Part shown: piece by piece, positions 21,934 through 32,496 of the stretch
Layout: the number at the start of each line of letters is the position of its first letter
Position numbering within the stretch: the first letter of the stretch is position 1
Origin: Citrobacter sp. wls619
GTDB taxonomy: Bacteria; Pseudomonadota; Gammaproteobacteria; Enterobacterales; Enterobacteriaceae
DNA: 64,000 nucleotides
Assembly: GCF_005281345.1 (NCBI RefSeq)
Contig: NZ_SZXJ01000064.1
Span: 1 to 64,000 of the forward strand
Direction: 5' to 3'
Notes under the pieces: model-generated
What the model was told of the DNA's origin: nothing
The model's input: only the letters and a program-made list of their open reading frames with translations
The model's database searches: none
Program-made: the position numbers and the translations under genes

Positions 21934-24195
21934 TTAAGCCTGACGCAAATTCTGCGCAGCTTTGACCATGTTAGCCAACGCCGCACGCGTTTCCGGCCAG
22001 CCGCGCGTTTTCAGGCCACAGTCCGGGTTCACCCACAGACGCTCAGCCGGAATACGCTGTTGCGCTTTCTTCAGCAGGGCTTCAATCCACTCCACACTCG
22101 GGACGTTGGGTGAGTGAATATCATAGACGCCCGGCCCGATTTCGTTCGGGTAATCGAACTCTTCAAACGACTCCAGTAACTCCATGTCGGAACGCGAGGT
22201 TTCAATGGTGATCACGTCCGCATCCAGCGCAGCAATGGAATCCATGATGTCGTTAAACTCGCAGTAACACATATGGGTGTGGATCTGAGTTTCATCCCTC
22301 GCCACCGCTGCGTTGATGCGGAAGGCTTCCACGCCCCATTCCAGATATGCCGCCCAGTCACTGCGGCGCAGCGGCAGGCCTTCACGCAGTGCAGGTTCAT
22401 CAATCTGGATAATACCGATACCCGCCGCTTCCAGATCTGCCACTTCATCACGCAACGCCAACGCAATCTGTTTCGCGATCGTTTCACGGGTCACATCTTC
22501 ACGCGGGAACGACCAGCAAAGAATAGTCACCGGTCCGGTCAGCATGCCTTTAACCGGTTTGTCAGTCAGAGACTGCGCGTATTTAGCCCACTCAACGGTA
22601 ATCGCTTCCGGGCGGCTGACGTCGCCAATCACAACCGGTGGTTTCACACAGCGTGAGCCGTAGCTCTGCACCCAGCCATTCTGGGTAAAGACGAAGCCGT
22701 CCAGATGTTCGCCAAAGTATTCGACCATGTCGTTACGTTCAGCTTCACCGTGTACCAGTACGTCGAGGCCCAGACGTTCCTGCTCAACAATCGCCTGTTT
22801 GATATGTTCTGCGATCCCTGTACGGTAGTTGCCGGCATCCAGGTTGCCCTTTTTAAAGTCCAGACGCAGACCGCGAATTTCGGTGGTTTGCGGGAATGAG
22901 CCGATCGTGGTGGTCGGCCATGCCGGCAGATTAAAGCGGGCACGTTGCGCCTCGGCGCGAACCGGGTAAGCGTTGGCGCGCTGGCTGTCCTGGGCGGTGA
23001 TCGCCGCCAGACGTTTTTCCACTGCGGCGTTGTGTACACGGGTGGAGTGGCGACGCGCCTGAATCGGTGCACTCCATTCAACCAGCGCCGCGGTATCGCC
23101 GCTGTTCAGCGCATCACGCAGTAGCGCCAGCTCACCGCATTTTTGCAGCGCGAAGGCAAACCAACTCTTCACTTCGGCATCCAGGCGGGTTTCAACGCTC
23201 AGGTCAATTGGGCTGTGCAGCAAAGAGCATGAAGAAGCCACCCACAGCGATCGTTTCCCGACGATATCTTTAATTTGGGCGTATTTTTCGCTGAGATCGG
23301 CGCGCCAGACGTTACGACCATTTACCAGACCCGCTGACAGCAGCCAGTCGGCAGGCAGACGTTTGTGCAGCTCGGCGACATCATCTTTACCGTGCACGAA
23401 GTCAACGTGCAGCCCCTGCACCGGCAGCGCGGTAATGGTCGCCAGGTTCGGCGTTACGCCTTCGAAGTAGGTGGTCAGCAGTAGCTTCACCTGGCCGGTC
23501 AGCGCATCGTATGCCGGTTTGAAGGCATTCAGCCACGCCTGAGGCAGTTCCAGCACCAGCGCTGGCTCATCAATTTGCACCCACTCAATACCGCGTTTCG
23601 CCAACTCAGCCAGTACCTGCTGGTATACCGGTAGAATGTCGTTCAACAGGCTCAGGCGGTCAAACTGTTCGCCCTTCACTTTCCCCAGCCAGAGGTAAGT
23701 TACCGGGCCAAGCAGTACGGGTTTTACCTTGTGGCCGAGTGCCAGCGCTTCGTCCACTTCATCCAGCAGTTGCGTCCAGGTCAGTTTGAACTGCTGACCT
23801 TTGGTGAACTCCGGCACCATGTAGTGGTAGTTGGTATTAAACCATTTGGTCATTTCTGCCGCCGCCGCTGGTTCACCCGTCGGTGCGCGGCCACGGCCAA
23901 TACGGAATAAGGTGTCAATATCAACGGAGCCATCTTTATTTTGATGACGAGCCGGAACGTTACCCAGAAGCAGGCTGGTGGTCAACACGTGATCGTACCA
24001 GGCAAAATCGCCCACCGGCAGCAGGTCAACGCCCGCCTGCTTCTGCTGATCCCAGTGGCGGGCACGCAGCTCGCGGCCAACGGTCAGCAAATCTTCACGG
24101 GAAGAATTTCCCGCCCAGTAGCTTTCTTGCGCTTTTTTCAACTCGCGACGCAGGCCAACGCGAGGGAAACCGAGGGTGTGATTCAATATTGTCAT
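21934..24195 (-). CDS. metE: Cobalamin-independent methionine synthase MetE
   Basis: Transfers a methyl group from methyltetrahydropteroyl-triglutamate to homocysteine. The 753 residues match E. coli. The N-terminal half is a duplicated barrel domain; the catalytic C-terminal half carries zinc ligands in [12 protein letters not shown] and in [11 protein letters not shown] near the end. It is divergent from its activator gene metR; the shared 235-bp region contains MetJ boxes and an ERIC-like repeat. Confidence 0.97.
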   Translation of the reverse strand: MTILNHTLGFPRVGLRRELKKAQESYWAGNSSREDLLTVGRELRARHWDQQKQAGVDLLPVGDFAWYDHVLTTSLLLGNVPARHQNKDGSVDIDTLFRIGRGRAPTGEPAAAAEMTKWFNTNYHYMVPEFTKGQQFKLTWTQLLDEVDEALALGHKVKPVLLGPVTYLWLGKVKGEQFDRLSLLNDILPVYQQVLAELAKRGIEWVQIDEPALVLELPQAWLNAFKPAYDALTGQVKLLLTTYFEGVTPNLATITALPVQGLHVDFVHGKDDVAELHKRLPADWLLSAGLVNGRNVWRADLSEKYAQIKDIVGKRSLWVASSCSLLHSPIDLSVETRLDAEVKSWFAFALQKCGELALLRDALNSGDTAALVEWSAPIQARRHSTRVHNAAVEKRLAAITAQDSQRANAYPVRAEAQRARFNLPAWPTTTIGSFPQTTEIRGLRLDFKKGNLDAGNYRTGIAEHIKQAIVEQERLGLDVLVHGEAERNDMVEYFGEHLDGFVFTQNGWVQSYGSRCVKPPVVIGDVSRPEAITVEWAKYAQSLTDKPVKGMLTGPVTILCWSFPREDVTRETIAKQIALALRDEVADLEAAGIGIIQIDEPALREGLPLRRSDWAAYLEWGVEAFRINAAVARDETQIHTHMCYCEFNDIMDSIAALDADVITIETSRSDMELLESFEEFDYPNEIGPGVYDIHSPNVPSVEWIEALLKKAQQRIPAERLWVNPDCGLKTRGWPETRAALANMVKAAQNLRQA

Positions 24196-24245
24196 TTTTC
24201 TTCCTCTAATTATATGTAAATCCTATGGATTTTGAATTTAGGGAA

Positions 24246-24318
24246 GGCGGCAAGTTTATTCATCCCCGGGAGCTTACTGAAGTAAGTGACCGGGGTGGAG
24301 AAACGCAGCCAACGCACC
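24246..24318. repeat. Partial ERIC element between metE and metR
   Basis: ATCCCCGGGAGCTTACTGAAGTAAGTGACCGGGGTGGAG contains both arms of the ERIC core, followed by ACGCAGCCAAC as in the copy near 7.7 kb. Only the central and right parts are clear. It lies inside the metE/metR control region. Confidence 0.7.
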
Positions 24319-24343
24319 ATAAATTTAAAAGACGAAGGATTTT

Positions 24344-24367
24344 AGCCGTCCAGATGTTTACACATCC
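24344..24367 (+). promoter_or_regulatory. MetJ operator (three met boxes)
   Basis: Three adjacent 8-mers, AGCCGTCC, AGATGTTT and ACACATCC, resemble the met box AGACGTCT. They lie 63 bp before metR, as in E. coli. MetJ with SAM would repress metR and possibly metE. Confidence 0.75.
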
Positions 24368-24418
24368 ATAATTGGCGGTTACTGTATATTCCTCAAGCGC
24401 AATTTGTTCATGCCGAAG

Positions 24419-24431
24419 TGAAGGACTTTCA
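24419..24431 (+). promoter_or_regulatory. Candidate MetR box overlapping the metR start
   Basis: TGAA-GGACT-TTCA fits the MetR consensus TGAA-N5-TTCA exactly, but its last base is the first base of the metR ATG. It could be an autoregulatory site or chance. Confidence 0.35.
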
Positions 24432-25384
24432 TGATCGAGATTAAACACCTGAAAACGCTCCAGGCGTTGCGGAACAGTGGTTCTCTGGCAGCCGCAGCGG
24501 CGACGTTGCATCAGACCCAATCCGCCCTTTCTCACCAGTTCAGCGATCTGGAGCAGCGCCTTGGCTTTCGGCTTTTTATCCGTAAAAGCCAGCCTCTGCG
24601 CTTTACGCCGCAGGGAGAAATCCTGCTGCAGTTAGCCAATCAGGTGTTGCCGCAAATTGGTCGTGCGCTGCAGGCCTGCAACGAACCGCAGCAAACCCGG
24701 CTGCGTATCGCGATTGAATGCCACAGCTGTATCCAGTGGCTGACGCCCGCGTTGGAGAATTTTCGTGCCAACTGGCCGCAGGTGGAGATGGACTTTAAAT
24801 CCGGCGTGACGTTCGATCCGCAACCAGCGTTACAGCAGGATGAGCTGGATCTGGTGATGACATCCGATATTCTGCCGCGCAGCGGATTGCACTATTCACC
24901 GATGTTCGATTTTGAAGTACGCCTGATCCTGGCCCCCGACCATCCGCTGGCCAGCAAAACGCAAATCACACCGGAAGATTTGGCCAGCGAGACGCTGCTG
25001 ATTTACCCGGTGCAACGGAGTCGACTGGATGTCTGGCGGCATTTCCTGCAGCCTGCGGGCGTTAGCCCATCGCTGAAGAGTGTGGATAACACACTGCTGC
25101 TGATTCAGATGGTTGCCGCAAAAATGGGTATCGCGGCTTTGCCGCACTGGGTAGTAGAGAGTTTTGAACGCCAGGGTCTGGTTGTAACCAAAACCCTGGG
25201 CGATGGGCTGTGGAGCCGACTGTACGCCGCCGTGCGCGACGGAGAACAGCGCCAGCCGGTAACAGAAGCGTTTATTCGTTCAGCGCGGAATCACGCCTGT
25301 GACCACCTGCCGTTTGTGCGGAGTGCGGAACGACCCACTTACGATGTACCCACAGTGAAGCCACTATCACAGCCGCGCCAATGA
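24431..25384 (+). CDS. metR: LysR-type regulator MetR
   Basis: Activates metE (and, in E. coli, metH and others) with homocysteine as co-effector. The 317 residues match E. coli. The winged HTH is [35 protein letters not shown] (shown here only to mark residues 1-35), followed by the linker and the two-lobed effector domain. It is divergent from metE. Its 3' end overlaps the convergent yigM by 113 bp. Confidence 0.95.
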   Translation: MIEIKHLKTLQALRNSGSLAAAAATLHQTQSALSHQFSDLEQRLGFRLFIRKSQPLRFTPQGEILLQLANQVLPQIGRALQACNEPQQTRLRIAIECHSCIQWLTPALENFRANWPQVEMDFKSGVTFDPQPALQQDELDLVMTSDILPRSGLHYSPMFDFEVRLILAPDHPLASKTQITPEDLASETLLIYPVQRSRLDVWRHFLQPAGVSPSLKSVDNTLLLIQMVAAKMGIAALPHWVVESFERQGLVVTKTLGDGLWSRLYAAVRDGEQRQPVTEAFIRSARNHACDHLPFVRSAERPTYDVPTVKPLSQPRQ

Positions 25385-26171
25385 TAAAGCTTGGCCAGTG
25401 CGGTTGTTGGTGCCAGATAGCCAGATTGACCAGCAGCCCCGCCGGCACATGCATATTGTTCATAATGCCCAACGTACCGGCATCCACCTGGGTCGCGCCG
25501 TAGTTCCACATAAAGTAACCAATGCCGGACGCCGCCACGCCAAGAAACACCAGAATTCCCCACTGTAGCGTAGTTGCAGGCATTTTCTGCGCATTGCCCA
25601 GCATGAACCAGGCCACGACCGCCACCATAAAGGCGCCCATGTAAAACCAGGCAAAGGCGTTGTGCTGTGGCATCGGGCGCGTTTCCATCAGGCGTTTGTA
25701 ACCCACCATACCAATGGCAAAGCTAATGTTAGAAAGCTGTACCAGCAGCAGGCCGGTCCAGAAGTGGCTGGTCACCTGATCGTAACGGATAATCCCTGCG
25801 CCAATTACCGCCAGCAACGCGCTGAACGCATAGCTCCAACGTAAACGGCGCCCGCTCATCAGGTCATAAATTAGCGTAATGTACAACGGTGTCAGCACGG
25901 TAAAGAGCAGCAACTCTGAAACCGTCAGATACAGATAGGCGTGAAAACTCAGCATATACATGATGCCAAGCTGCATGGCGCCCACCAGCATATACAGCGC
26001 GATTGTTTTTACGCTGTGCCCACGGGTACGCAAAAACGGTAAAAACACCAGAGCCGCCAGCCCAACGCGCACCAGCACCGCAAAATAGCTATCGACATGA
26101 CCGGCAAGGTACTCGCCAAACAGGCTAAAGGAAAAGGCCCACAAAATTGTGGTAATGATGAGTAACGCCAC
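25272..26171 (-). CDS. yigM: Biotin transporter YigM (DMT superfamily)
   Basis: Inner-membrane carrier shown in E. coli to take up biotin. The 299 residues match the E. coli protein and hold about ten hydrophobic helices in two EamA-type repeats. The start is GTG (26171; [13 protein letters not shown]). The 3' end overlaps metR by 113 bp in antisense, so the extreme C-terminal residues ([18 protein letters not shown]) are coded on both strands. Confidence 0.92.
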   Translation of the reverse strand: MALLIITTILWAFSFSLFGEYLAGHVDSYFAVLVRVGLAALVFLPFLRTRGHSVKTIALYMLVGAMQLGIMYMLSFHAYLYLTVSELLLFTVLTPLYITLIYDLMSGRRLRWSYAFSALLAVIGAGIIRYDQVTSHFWTGLLLVQLSNISFAIGMVGYKRLMETRPMPQHNAFAWFYMGAFMVAVVAWFMLGNAQKMPATTLQWGILVFLGVAASGIGYFMWNYGATQVDAGTLGIMNNMHVPAGLLVNLAIWHQQPHWPSFIIGAAVIVASLWVHRKWVVPHSAQTAGGHRRDSALNE

Positions 26172-26251
26172 AATGGATGTCTCTTAACAAAAGGTACACC
26201 CATTGTAGCGAAGAATACGGTTGACAACTGGTTAACTAACGAACAACAACG

Positions 26252-27052
26252 TTACTGCAGATAAAGCTCACGCAGATAATGCGGCACGGCATCGTCGGCA
26301 TTGAGGCCAATGACGTCCAGTTCCGGATGCAGATCCTTCAGGCGTTGATGCGCGTTGCCCATGATACAGCCTTTGCCTGCCATGGAGAGCATTTCCGCAT
26401 CGTTCATACCGTCGCCGAAGGCAATACAGTCCTTCAGGCTATAGCCCATCGCTTTCGCCACCGCTTCCAGCGCATGGCCTTTCGACACGCCACCCGCCAT
26501 CACTTCCAGGCACGTCAGTGTGGAGAAACTGACGTTCACGCGATCGCCCCAGCGGGCGTTAATTGCCTGTTCCAGCGGCAGCAATCTTTCGTGAGAATCG
26601 GTGGTGAAAAACACTTTGCTGACGCCTTCCGGCTCCAGCAGCGCAGGTTCAAACAGTGAATAATTGAATACCGCCTCTTTAAAGAAACGCATTTCTTCCG
26701 GGCGGTGGCGGTTCATGAACCACTCATCGTCGCGGTAAACGTTCGTCACGATATCCGGGTTGGCGTTCACAACACCAAACAGATCGCTGGCAATGTCGCG
26801 ATCCAGGTTGTGGGAAAACACCAGATTTCCGTCAGGATCGTGCACGCGGGCACCGTTGGACGTGATCATGTAGGTTTTAATGCCGAGGTTATCGCGAATT
26901 TGCCCCACATCAACATGATGACGACCGGTGGCAAACACGAAGTGAACACCGCGAGCCGTCAGAAGTTTCAGCGTCTCTTTGGCATAAGGGGACAAAGTAT
27001 GGTCGGGAGAAAGCAGCGTACCGTCTAAATCAGACGCAACAACCTGATACAT
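26252..27052 (-). CDS. yigL: HAD-family sugar/pyridoxal phosphatase YigL
   Basis: Cof-type HAD phosphatase of 266 residues. The nucleophile motif ASDLDGTLLSPDH (Asp8/Asp10) opens the protein, and the metal-binding GDGMNDAEML lies near residue 216. In E. coli it dephosphorylates glucose-6-phosphate analogues and pyridoxal phosphate, and its mRNA is stabilised by SgrS from within pldB. The gene follows pldB by 15 nt, so the same operon arrangement exists here. Confidence 0.92.
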   Translation of the reverse strand: MYQVVASDLDGTLLSPDHTLSPYAKETLKLLTARGVHFVFATGRHHVDVGQIRDNLGIKTYMITSNGARVHDPDGNLVFSHNLDRDIASDLFGVVNANPDIVTNVYRDDEWFMNRHRPEEMRFFKEAVFNYSLFEPALLEPEGVSKVFFTTDSHERLLPLEQAINARWGDRVNVSFSTLTCLEVMAGGVSKGHALEAVAKAMGYSLKDCIAFGDGMNDAEMLSMAGKGCIMGNAHQRLKDLHPELDVIGLNADDAVPHYLRELYLQ

Positions 27053-27067
27053 AAGAAAATTAAACCT

Positions 27068-28084
27068 CTAGGAAAAGCGAGTTCCGCTGGATGAGTTATG
27101 CCTGTTGAAAAAATCAACAATGGCGTTAAGCGCGACTGAGCGCATTGCGTCCTTTTCGAAAAGGATCTCATGGTACGCGCCTTTTATGACAAGCGGCTGA
27201 CCTCCTTCTACCGGATGGCCTGCTGCAGCGCGGAGTTCACAAAAACGATCGTGCATGCGGTTATCCACCACACGCTCTTCTTCGGCCTGAATAAGCAGCG
27301 CTGGCGTTGCGTCATCACCCGCTCCGGCCAGAACCTGTTCGCCCGCCTGAATACCTTCACGCACCCAGTGATAGGTAGGGCCACCCACACGTAACCGTGG
27401 ATCATCTGCGTAGAAGCGTAGGTTACGCCGATAGCGCTGTCGACTATGGGTGAGCGCATTCATACCGAATGGCAGCGCCCGCCAGCGACCGGTCCCCATC
27501 GCATAGCCTTCACGGATGCGCGGATGCCCTTCGGCCCAGTCAAGAATGTGGCGCACCATCCAGTCGGGAAAACGCATCACAATACCAAACATGGGCGCAC
27601 AAAGCGCAATGGCATCACATTGATTGGGATGGCGCTGCAGGAACAGCGTGGCAATCGCGCCCCCCATGGAATGCGCCAGTATATAGCGTTTTCGCCATGG
27701 GCCCGGCTGCACTTCCTGCTGCCAGAAGGCGGCTAAATCATCGACATAGTCATTAAAGTTATCGACATGACCACGATGTGGGTCCGATAACATCCGCCCG
27801 GAGCGCCCCTGACCACGGTGATCGATAATGAGTACGTCAAAACCAGAATGAAACAGGTCATACGCCAGCTCAGCGTATTTCACATAGCTTTCAATGCGCC
27901 CAGGACAGACAACGATGACGCGATCGTTTTTTTCGGCACGAAAGCGAACAAAATGTACGGGAACATCATCTACACCCGTAAACTCCGCTTCCTCCCGCTG
28001 GTGCCAGAAATCTGTCAGTGGCCCCATGGAAAAAGCGGCAAACGCGTTTTCTCTTGTTTCCCAGTCTTTTTGCTGCTGAAACAT
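27068..28084 (-). CDS. pldB: Lysophospholipase L2
   Basis: Inner-membrane-associated alpha/beta-hydrolase acting on lysophospholipids. The ATG at 28084 gives 338 residues (MFQQQKDWETRENAF), near the E. coli length of 340; the in-frame opening to 28180 is not conserved. The nucleophile elbow is AHSMGGAI near residue 143, preceded by DHRGQGRSGR; the C-terminal GAYHEILFE carries the catalytic His. Upstream of yigL in an operon. Confidence 0.92.
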   Translation of the reverse strand: MFQQQKDWETRENAFAAFSMGPLTDFWHQREEAEFTGVDDVPVHFVRFRAEKNDRVIVVCPGRIESYVKYAELAYDLFHSGFDVLIIDHRGQGRSGRMLSDPHRGHVDNFNDYVDDLAAFWQQEVQPGPWRKRYILAHSMGGAIATLFLQRHPNQCDAIALCAPMFGIVMRFPDWMVRHILDWAEGHPRIREGYAMGTGRWRALPFGMNALTHSRQRYRRNLRFYADDPRLRVGGPTYHWVREGIQAGEQVLAGAGDDATPALLIQAEEERVVDNRMHDRFCELRAAAGHPVEGGQPLVIKGAYHEILFEKDAMRSVALNAIVDFFNRHNSSSGTRFS

Positions 28085-28194
28085 CGGGTATCCAGCCTCG
28101 CTGACCAAGTAAAATCGTTTTTTTCGCCGAGCCTGATACAACGCAACGGCAGTAGCGTATTGTGGCATAAAAATAGACAATCCGGGAGTTTCTC

Positions 28195-28815
28195 ATGACC
28201 TTTGAATGGTGGTTCGCCTACCTGCTGACCTCTATTATTTTGAGCTTGTCTCCGGGCTCTGGCGCAATCAACACCATGACAACCGCCATCAGTCACGGCT
28301 ATCGCGGCGCCAGCGCGTCGATTGCCGGTTTGCAGACCGGGCTTGGCATTCATATCGTACTGGTTGGCGTTGGGCTGGGGACACTGTTCTCACGCTCAGT
28401 CATCGCGTTTGAAGTGCTGAAGTGGGCGGGAGCGGCCTATTTGATTTGGTTGGGCATTCAGCAATGGCGGGCAGCGGGCGCTATCGATCTGAACACCATG
28501 GCGAACACGCAAACACGCAGCCGCCTGTTCAAACGTGCGGTCTTTGTTAATCTGACCAACCCCAAAAGCATTGTTTTTCTTGCCGCGCTGTTCCCACAGT
28601 TTATCCTGCCACAGGAGCCTCAGCTCATGCAGTATGTGGTGTTGGGCGTGACGACCATCGTGGTCGATATCATTGTGATGATCGGTTACGCGACGCTGGC
28701 CACCCGTATTGCCGGCTGGATTAAGGGGCCAAAGCAAATGAAGGCGCTGAACAAGGTGTTTGGTTCACTGTTTATGCTGATAGGCGCCCTGCTGGCATCA
28801 GCACGGCATGCCTGA
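28195..28815 (+). CDS. rhtB: Homoserine/homoserine lactone efflux protein RhtB
   Basis: LysE-superfamily exporter of 206 residues with six hydrophobic helices. The family signature is [11 protein letters not shown] near residue 18 and [18 protein letters not shown] near 118. It exports homoserine and its lactone. It is divergent from pldB and convergent with its paralog rhtC across a single REP unit. Confidence 0.93.
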   Translation: MTFEWWFAYLLTSIILSLSPGSGAINTMTTAISHGYRGASASIAGLQTGLGIHIVLVGVGLGTLFSRSVIAFEVLKWAGAAYLIWLGIQQWRAAGAIDLNTMANTQTRSRLFKRAVFVNLTNPKSIVFLAALFPQFILPQEPQLMQYVVLGVTTIVVDIIVMIGYATLATRIAGWIKGPKQMKALNKVFGSLFMLIGALLASARHA

Positions 28816-28820
28816 GATCA

Positions 28821-28856
28821 GTGCCGGATGACGCTACCGCTTATCCGGCCTGCAGG
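28821..28856. repeat. REP element between rhtB and rhtC
   Basis: GTGCCGGATGACGCT...CTTATCCGGCCTGCAGG is a typical REP unit filling the convergent gap between the two paralogous exporter genes. Confidence 0.85.
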
Positions 28857-28860
28857 TAAA

Positions 28861-29481
28861 TTAACGCGAAATAATCAGGTGAATGCCGAAACCTGCGAAT
28901 AGCGCACCGGCAAATCCATCGATCCACTTTGCCAGACGCTGATAACCGCGGCGCATTTTCGGTAGCGCAAACAGGCTGGCGACTACGGTAAACCATGCCA
29001 GCGTTTCCACGATAATGAGGGCAAAGATCCCCCAACGTGCGCCCGTTCCTACGTTATCGCCAACGAACAATGAGAACACGGAGCCAAAGTAGATAATGGC
29101 TTTAGGGTTCGCCAGGTTGGTGAGCAGACCTTTTAAAAAGCTGCGTCCGCTCTGCGCCAGCTCAACCTGCGGAGTGGGAGCAGCAACGTCCTGTTTTTTA
29201 AACGCGCCGCGCAGCATCTGGTAGCCCATCCAGCACAGATACAGCCCCCCGCCGACCATAATAATGGTATGCAGCCAGGCCATTTTTTCGATGATCAGGT
29301 GTAAACCGAGCAGTGCCACGCCAGCCCATACCATGACGCCACAGGTAATACCCAGCACACCCATCATCGCTTCTTTACGCGAACGGCTCACCGCCGTTTG
29401 AGAGACAAAGAAAAAATCGGGACCGGGACTCATCAGTGCAACGATATGCACCAACGCAACGGTGAAAAATAGCGTTAACAT
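28861..29481 (-). CDS. rhtC: Threonine efflux protein RhtC
   Basis: LysE-superfamily exporter of 206 residues for threonine. The signature is LMSPGPDFFFVSQTAVSRSR near residue 17 and LTNLANPKAIIYFGSVF near 118, with six hydrophobic helices. It is paralogous to and convergent with rhtB. Confidence 0.93.
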   Translation of the reverse strand: MLTLFFTVALVHIVALMSPGPDFFFVSQTAVSRSRKEAMMGVLGITCGVMVWAGVALLGLHLIIEKMAWLHTIIMVGGGLYLCWMGYQMLRGAFKKQDVAAPTPQVELAQSGRSFLKGLLTNLANPKAIIYFGSVFSLFVGDNVGTGARWGIFALIIVETLAWFTVVASLFALPKMRRGYQRLAKWIDGFAGALFAGFGIHLIISR

Positions 29482-29544
29482 AAAAATGACTCGCGGGGGA
29501 ATAGTTCAGTGAGTCACCATCCTGGCACTTTTTTGCCCGGCTGA

Positions 29545-31374
29545 CTACTCTTCGTCGTCGCCATCAACGTGTGCACGAATAAGCGCCATAAACTCTTTGC
29601 CGAAACGCTCAAGTTTACGCATGCCCACGCCGTTGACGCTTAACATTTCGCTCGGAGAAACCGGCATCTGCTCGGCCATTTCTATCAGCGTCGCATCATT
29701 GAAAACCACGTACGGCGGGATATTTTCTTCATCGGCAATCGCTTTACGCAGCTTACGCAATTTGGCGAAGAGCTTGCGGTCATAGTTGCCGCCGAAGGAT
29801 TTCTGCATCACGCGCGGTTTCAGCGCCACGATACGCGGCACCGCAAGCTGTAACGCAACATCACCGCGCAACACCGGACGCGCGGCTTCGGTTAACTGTA
29901 ACGCGGAGTGATGAGCAATATTCTGCGTCACCAGCCCAAGATGAATAAGCTGGCGAATGACGCTCACCCAATGTTCATGGCTCTGTTCACGACCAATGCC
30001 ATAGACCGGCAGCTTGTCATGGGCCAGTTCGCGAATACGCTGGTTATTGGCTCCGCGCAAAACTTCCACGACATACCCCATACCAAAGCGTTGGTTGACA
30101 CGGTAGATAGTCGACAGCGCTTTGCGCGCATCCATTAAGCCATCGTACTGTTTTGGCGGATCGAGGCAAATATCGCAGTTGCCGCACGGCTCCTGCCGCC
30201 CTTCGCCAAAATAATTCAGCAATACCAGACGACGACAGGTTTGCGCCTCGGCAAACGCTCCCATCGCATTGAGTTTATGCCGTTCAATATCCAGTAACTG
30301 TCCGGCGGGTTTCTCTTCCAGGCAACGGCGCAGCCATGCCATATCAGCCGGATCGTAAAACAGCATCGCTTCCGCCGGCAGGCCGTCACGTCCGGCACGG
30401 CCGGTTTCCTGGTAATAGGATTCGATGTTACGCGGGATATCAAAATGCACCACAAAGCGTACGTTAGGTTTGTTGATTCCCATCCCGAACGCCACGGTCG
30501 CCACCACGATTTGCAGGTCATCGCGCTGGAATTTCTCCTGCACTTCAGCGCGTACGGCGTTTTCCAGCCCGGCATGATAGGCCCCCGCGCTGATGCCGCG
30601 GCTTTGCAAACGCGCGGCGGTGTCTTCGACCTTCGCACGGCTGTTGCAATAGATAATGCCGGACTTACCGCGCTGCTCTTGCACGTAGCGCATCAGCTGA
30701 TCGAGCGGCTTAAACTTCTCCATCAGCATGTAGCGAATATTCGGCCGGTCAAAGCTGCTGATCTGAATGAGCGGGTCGTTGAGCCCCAGCAGACGCACAA
30801 TATCCAGGCGGGTGGTGTCATCCGCGGTCGCGGTCAGCGCTACGAATGGCAGCGTCGGAAAACGCTGGCGCAATTGGCCCAACGCGGCGTATTCCGGGCG
30901 GAAATCGTGCCCCCATTGCGAGATGCAGTGCGCTTCATCAACGGCCAGCAATACCGGATTCCAGTGCGCCAGATGTTCGAGGAAGTTATCCAGCATCAAA
31001 CGTTCAGGCGCAATGTACAGCAAGCGAATTTGCCCGCTGCGACAACCAGCCATGACCTCAAGCTGCTGTTCACGACTTTGGGTAGAGTTCAGACACGCCG
31101 CCGCCACGCCGTTTGCTAATAATTGGTCGACCTGATCTTTCATCAGGGAAATAAGCGGCGAAACAACAACGGTGAGCCCGTTCAGCAATAATGCGGGGAT
31201 TTGATAGCACAGGGATTTCCCACCACCGGTCGGCATGACGACCAGGCAGTCGCGACCAGAAAGCACAGTATCGATGATTTCTTCCTGACCTGGGCGAAAC
31301 TGTTGGTAGCCAAAGGTTTCCTGCAAAACCTGTTTAGCGCCCATTTCCAGATTCAACACTTCCGCCTGCGCCAC
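29545..31374 (-). CDS. recQ: ATP-dependent DNA helicase RecQ
   Basis: 3'-5' helicase of the RecF pathway and recombination quality control. It has 609 residues. Motif I TGGGKS is at 49-54; the DEAH box and aromatic-rich loop are VDEAHCISQWGHDFRPEY near 146; the zinc-binding Cys cluster includes CGNCDIC near 397; and the HRDC domain closes the protein (SPSEMLSVNGVGMRKLERFG). Downstream of pldA and separated from it by a terminator. Confidence 0.97.
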   Translation of the reverse strand: MAQAEVLNLEMGAKQVLQETFGYQQFRPGQEEIIDTVLSGRDCLVVMPTGGGKSLCYQIPALLLNGLTVVVSPLISLMKDQVDQLLANGVAAACLNSTQSREQQLEVMAGCRSGQIRLLYIAPERLMLDNFLEHLAHWNPVLLAVDEAHCISQWGHDFRPEYAALGQLRQRFPTLPFVALTATADDTTRLDIVRLLGLNDPLIQISSFDRPNIRYMLMEKFKPLDQLMRYVQEQRGKSGIIYCNSRAKVEDTAARLQSRGISAGAYHAGLENAVRAEVQEKFQRDDLQIVVATVAFGMGINKPNVRFVVHFDIPRNIESYYQETGRAGRDGLPAEAMLFYDPADMAWLRRCLEEKPAGQLLDIERHKLNAMGAFAEAQTCRRLVLLNYFGEGRQEPCGNCDICLDPPKQYDGLMDARKALSTIYRVNQRFGMGYVVEVLRGANNQRIRELAHDKLPVYGIGREQSHEHWVSVIRQLIHLGLVTQNIAHHSALQLTEAARPVLRGDVALQLAVPRIVALKPRVMQKSFGGNYDRKLFAKLRKLRKAIADEENIPPYVVFNDATLIEMAEQMPVSPSEMLSVNGVGMRKLERFGKEFMALIRAHVDGDDEE

Positions 31375-31395
31375 ATTAACCCCATTAGCCTGAAA

Positions 31396-31423
31396 GAAAA
31401 ACAGGCGCTATTTTCAGCGCCTG
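31396..31423 (-). terminator. pldA terminator
   Basis: CAGGCGCT (31402-31409) pairs with AGCGCCTG (31416-31423); on the minus strand it is followed by TTTTTCTTTC. It lies between the pldA stop and the recQ start. Confidence 0.85.
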
Positions 31424-31461
31424 AGAGAGAAACTGCAATGATTAAAATGCTATCAAACCTA

Positions 31462-32331
31462 TCAGAAGATATCGTTGAGCATCACACCCACACCCACACG
31501 CGTCTGATTGAAATTGTAGTCGATCAGCGATTCGCCGTAGCCGCTATAGACCTGGGTGTAGAAGCGAACATGCTTCGTGATCGGGTAGCTCGCGCCGATT
31601 TCAGCACCACCGTAACCGGTATTCCAGTTGTACTGGCCTTTCACGCTGATGACGGCATCACCGAGGTGATAGCCCATTTTCAGCTGGTAGTAGCCCATGT
31701 ATTTGGTGATGTCGGGGTTATCGTCGGTGCTACCGATGACGTACCACGGTTTAACCTCCACCAGCCAGTTGCCATTTTCAGCCATCAGACGAGTGTACAG
31801 ACGGTTCCAACTGCGCGAGGTGGGATCGGATCGCCCATTCGAATCATGGTTATAGCCCATTTCGACATCACGCAGCGTCCAGCCAGCAAAGCGATAGTCG
31901 GTGGCGAATCCAAGGAACAGCTGCGGCTCGTAGTTAGTTTCACGAAACGGTGAAGACTCTTCACTATTAGAAAGCTGCCACCAGGATTTCTGAGTATATG
32001 AACCACCGAGCACTGAATTCGGGCCCAAAATCCCGCGCCAAAGCGGAAATGCCAGGCTTAGCTGAAACTTAACCTCATCTTTGCGCGCATTATCCGACCA
32101 GTTATAGCTGCTGATCGCCTCTTTGTTCATATCGCTGGTATTGGTGTAGATGAGATAGTTGGTGTCATAGGGGTACAGCGTGAAAGGATTATCGTGTTCT
32201 TGCAGCATATTGGCGATGATACTGCCTCTCACTGCTGGTGCATCATGAATCTCTTTCACTGTCGCTTCCTGCGCATACGCGGTCAACGGCAGCATGACTG
32301 CTGGTAGTAACCAACCCAGAATCGCCCGCAT
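31462..32331 (-). CDS. pldA: Outer membrane phospholipase A (OMPLA)
   Basis: Calcium-dependent outer-membrane phospholipase that removes phospholipids misplaced in the outer leaflet. The 289 residues start with a 20-residue signal peptide ending AYA|QEA. The catalytic triad residues His162, Ser164 and Asn176 are visible in NHDSNGRSDPTSRSWNR. The rest is a 12-strand beta barrel ending in Phe (LNDIF), as BAM substrates do. Confidence 0.96.
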   Translation of the reverse strand: MRAILGWLLPAVMLPLTAYAQEATVKEIHDAPAVRGSIIANMLQEHDNPFTLYPYDTNYLIYTNTSDMNKEAISSYNWSDNARKDEVKFQLSLAFPLWRGILGPNSVLGGSYTQKSWWQLSNSEESSPFRETNYEPQLFLGFATDYRFAGWTLRDVEMGYNHDSNGRSDPTSRSWNRLYTRLMAENGNWLVEVKPWYVIGSTDDNPDITKYMGYYQLKMGYHLGDAVISVKGQYNWNTGYGGAEIGASYPITKHVRFYTQVYSGYGESLIDYNFNQTRVGVGVMLNDIF

Positions 32332-32496
32332 CGGTAGTGTTCTCCTGAACCAAAATATTGATGAATTGTATAATTATCTGCCAAGTATTCTACATACTTA
32401 GCTAGTTCCTCGTTAGTTATCCCGTCCTAAAGTAGAAAACAACAAATAATAAGCATAATATCAACATTTCATTAACCAATAAGGTGTCGGGATCGT

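Noticed and set aside
30445-31119. 224-codon ORF opposite recQ
   Set aside because: Antisense shadow of recQ without domain or ribosome site.
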